Positions 62,774-64,000 of a DNA stretch of 64,000 nucleotides are shown here, in pieces. Below the pieces are notes generated by a model. The model saw nothing but the letters and a program-made list of their open reading frames with translations. It had not been told where the DNA came from and did not search any database. Location: positions 107,155 through 171,154 of the forward strand of contig JAIETL010000003.1 of the NCBI GenBank assembly GCA_019745195.1. Reading direction: 5' to 3'. The number at the start of each line of letters is the position of its first letter. Within the stretch, counting starts at the first letter, position 1. Origin of the DNA: Beijerinckiaceae bacterium (lineage in GTDB: Bacteria; Pseudomonadota; Alphaproteobacteria; Rhizobiales; Beijerinckiaceae). Position numbers and translations under genes: made by a program.

Positions 62774-63222
62774 GACTGCACCGCCTTGGCGCGCGCGGCC
62801 TCCATGGCGTCAGCCTGCGAATAGCAAAGCCGAGCGATGACCTTCTGCGAGGCGCGGTTGAGATCGTCATCTCTGGTGATGGTCAGTAGGCTGGCGTGCT
62901 GCATCAGGGCAGCCATGGCGAACAGATCACGACGCTCGACGGCATCTGCGGCCATGTTGCGCGAGTGCAGCCGCTCGCACTCGGCTTCGTGTCCTTCGAC
63001 CTCAGCCTTGTAGCGGCCGATCTCCAGTTCCTGCGCGAGGTTGAGCTTGGCGAGCCGACGGTTCAGCCGAAACAACGAACGCCAGTCCATGTGCTCCAAA
63101 CGCGTACCGGAGACTTGGATGAGTTCGCCGTCCTTGAATTCCATCGTGAGCGGCGTCTCGTCGCCGAACGCTGGCGCGCTCTCAGGCCCGGTATTCGTCT
63201 CGGATGGGGATGGCATTTGCAT
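62770..63222 (-). CDS. First gene of the leftward phage operon, hypothetical
   Basis: 150 residues from ATG 63222. The central part LFRLNRRLAKLNLAQELEIG followed by a long charged helix (GHEAECERLHSRNMAA) suggests a helical, possibly coiled-coil protein. Start choice: ATGs at 63222 and 63216 are in frame. The candidate leftward promoter and its palindromes lie directly upstream. Function unknown. Confidence 0.6.
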   Translation of the reverse strand: MQMPSPSETNTGPESAPAFGDETPLTMEFKDGELIQVSGTRLEHMDWRSLFRLNRRLAKLNLAQELEIGRYKAEVEGHEAECERLHSRNMAADAVERRDLFAMAALMQHASLLTITRDDDLNRASQKVIARLCYSQADAMEAARAKAVQS

Positions 63223-63243
63223 CTCGCGTTGTCGAAAGCGATG

Positions 63244-63319
63244 ATGCAAACTGCATGATGCATGACGTCATGTCAACGGGCATGCATGAAGAAAATGCTA
63301 CTTGCACGACAATCGTGCA
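63244..63319 (-). promoter_or_regulatory. Candidate leftward early promoter with nested operator palindromes
   Basis: On the minus strand TTGACA (63276-63271) is a perfect -35 hexamer, though a clear -10 is not seen. Around it lie ATGCA-aac-TGCAT (63244-63256), CATGACGTCATG (63261-63272, perfect 12-base palindrome), CATGCATG (63281-63288) and TGCACGA-caa-TCGTGCA (63303-63319). The arrangement fits repressor-controlled early transcription of the operon. Confidence 0.55.
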
Positions 63320-63334
63320 TCTGCCAAAACGAGT

Positions 63335-63364
63335 CCGCCCCCGAGTCTGGAAACTCGAGGGCGG
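63335..63364 (-). terminator. Hairpin, possible leftward terminator
   Basis: CCGCCCCCGAGT (63335-63346) and ACTCGAGGGCGG (63353-63364) pair with one mismatch around a six-base loop. Read leftward a short TTTT follows after a few bases, so it may end any transcript coming from the right before the early promoter. Confidence 0.45.
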
Positions 63365-63872
63365 AAGATTCGGTGGGTAAGACACCGAGCGCGAGGCCCA
63401 GCCGATATAGGCGAAACCGGCCTCAGACGCAATATCTGGCGTCGCTCGTATCCTACATCACCATATCTACCGCTCTCGCACCTGACACAGGGGCCGCCGG
63501 CGCGCCGTGGGTAAGACACACAGCGGGGCGCGCCATGCGAATGGCCTACCGTGAGGGGTCGTCCACAGGCTGAGCCCGGTCCGAAAGATCCGAGGGTGGG
63601 ACGACGGCGCTACGAGATGCGTCGCAAGTTGGGATCAGGACGTGCCGCTCGCTTCGAGCACGTAGCCATTGAAAACGGCGGCTCCGGCCAACCAGTTTTC
63701 GTGGGTCGGGACGCCTCTCCCAACCGGCTCGACCGGCGGGAGGGGTGTCTCGTCCTATGCCAAATCCTCCGGCTCTCCATCCAACCAGACCCGTGCTCTA
63801 CGACATAGAGCAGAGCCATATTTCTCCAACGTTTGAAGGAGGTTGAGGTGTACGACACGCATCGCATCAGCC

Positions 63873-64000
63873 TGCAAATGCGGATTCCGATTCATTCCGG
63901 CCGGGTATTCCGATTTGAAGCCGGCCACCGTTCCGATCTGATGTCGGCCACCATTCCGATTTGAAGCCGGCCGGGGTTCCGATCAATCTCCGGCCGGTTT
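63873..64000 (+). mobile_element. End of an IS21-family-like insertion sequence (partial)
   Basis: From TGCAAATG at 63873 the sequence becomes a series of near-repeats of about 23 bases: five variants of ATTCCGATT... followed by a GCCGG-containing half, at about 63884, 63907, 63931, 63953 and 63977. Multiple terminal repeats of this kind, beginning with TG, are found at the ends of IS21-family elements upstream of istA. The transposase genes would lie beyond the window. Confidence 0.6.

Larger units (their letters stand above)
63223..63872. other. 650-base interval: phage control region and unassigned sequence
   Basis: 63,244-63,319 holds clustered palindromes and a candidate leftward promoter. 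63,335-63,364 is a strong hairpin. The motif GTGGGTAAGACAC occurs twice (about 63,373 and 63,510). From 63,520 to 63,872 I find only reading frames of shadow-like composition, one leftward (63,819-63,610) with an upstream GGAG; none is convincing. No repressor gene is visible here. Confidence 0.5.

Noticed and set aside
63610..63867. Leftward 69-85 codon frame next to the IS-like end
   Set aside because: Arg/Pro/Ser-rich without similarity, though an upstream GGAG exists; evidence too weak to call a gene.

Overview
The window is GC-rich (about two thirds G+C) chromosomal DNA from an alphaproteobacterium of the order Hyphomicrobiales (Rhizobiales). A Bosea-like genome is my best guess. This rests on protein family content (GltX with a second-type LSKR loop, DUF2865, DUF2783, DUF2059, CreA, class II DAHP synthase, rhizobial-type Psd/PssA) and on the palindromic repeats; no species-level marker such as 16S rRNA is present.

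Bases 1-51,780 are mainly single-copy metabolic and envelope genes in short operons. In order: the end of a 3-hydroxyisobutyrate-dehydrogenase-type gene; two exporters and a sarcosine-oxidase-like flavoenzyme; a soluble chemoreceptor carrying a PilZ domain; an unexplained three-gene membrane/VWA-like operon; moaA; cell-wall enzymes (L,D-transpeptidase, lytic transglycosylase); RidA; tRNA-Val(CAC); gph; rpiA and a DUF2059 gene; a tripartite tricarboxylate transporter (tctCBA); an O-antigen-ligase-like gene; gor; a toxin-antitoxin cluster; class II DAHP synthase; an outer-membrane porin-like protein; a degenerate NAD synthetase; gltX; purC; a small catabolic cluster (MarR, orphan TRAP binding protein, FAH hydrolase, MBL-fold hydrolase); further toxin-antitoxin pairs; a flavin monooxygenase with DUF2783; cysS, a DUF559 gene and cimA; an Atm1-type ABC exporter; psd and pssA; and maf, an SDR gene and yacG.

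Four toxin-antitoxin modules lie between 21 and 40 kb. The two neighbouring ones at 21.3-22.7 kb each keep an intact-looking antitoxin while the PIN toxin carries one disabling-looking change (an amber codon in one, no recognisable start codon in the other). Several enzymes have lost catalytic residues: the NAD synthetase paralogue (glutaminase Cys and ATP-binding P-loop both gone), the SDR next to maf (Leu where the catalytic Tyr is expected) and the MBL-fold hydrolase. Palindromic repeats of one family occur in frame at the starts of two consecutive genes (DUF559 and cimA), and a related compound element separates psd from pssA.

From 51,781 to at least 63.2 kb lies an integrated phage-like element. 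It starts at tRNA-Phe(GAA), whose 3' end is the likely attachment site, and its tyrosine integrase sits immediately beside the tRNA. All its genes run leftward in one tightly overlapping early operon: RecT annealase, a winged-helix regulator, DUF5131 (Gp37/Gp68), DUF1643, an ASCH-like protein, a 5'-nucleotidase-like HAD protein, an HNH-like protein and many small unknowns. A putative leftward promoter buried in nested palindromes lies at about 63.24-63.32 kb. No structural genes, repressor or second attachment site are visible. The last 130 bases carry tandem repeats resembling the end of an IS21-family insertion sequence that continues past the window.
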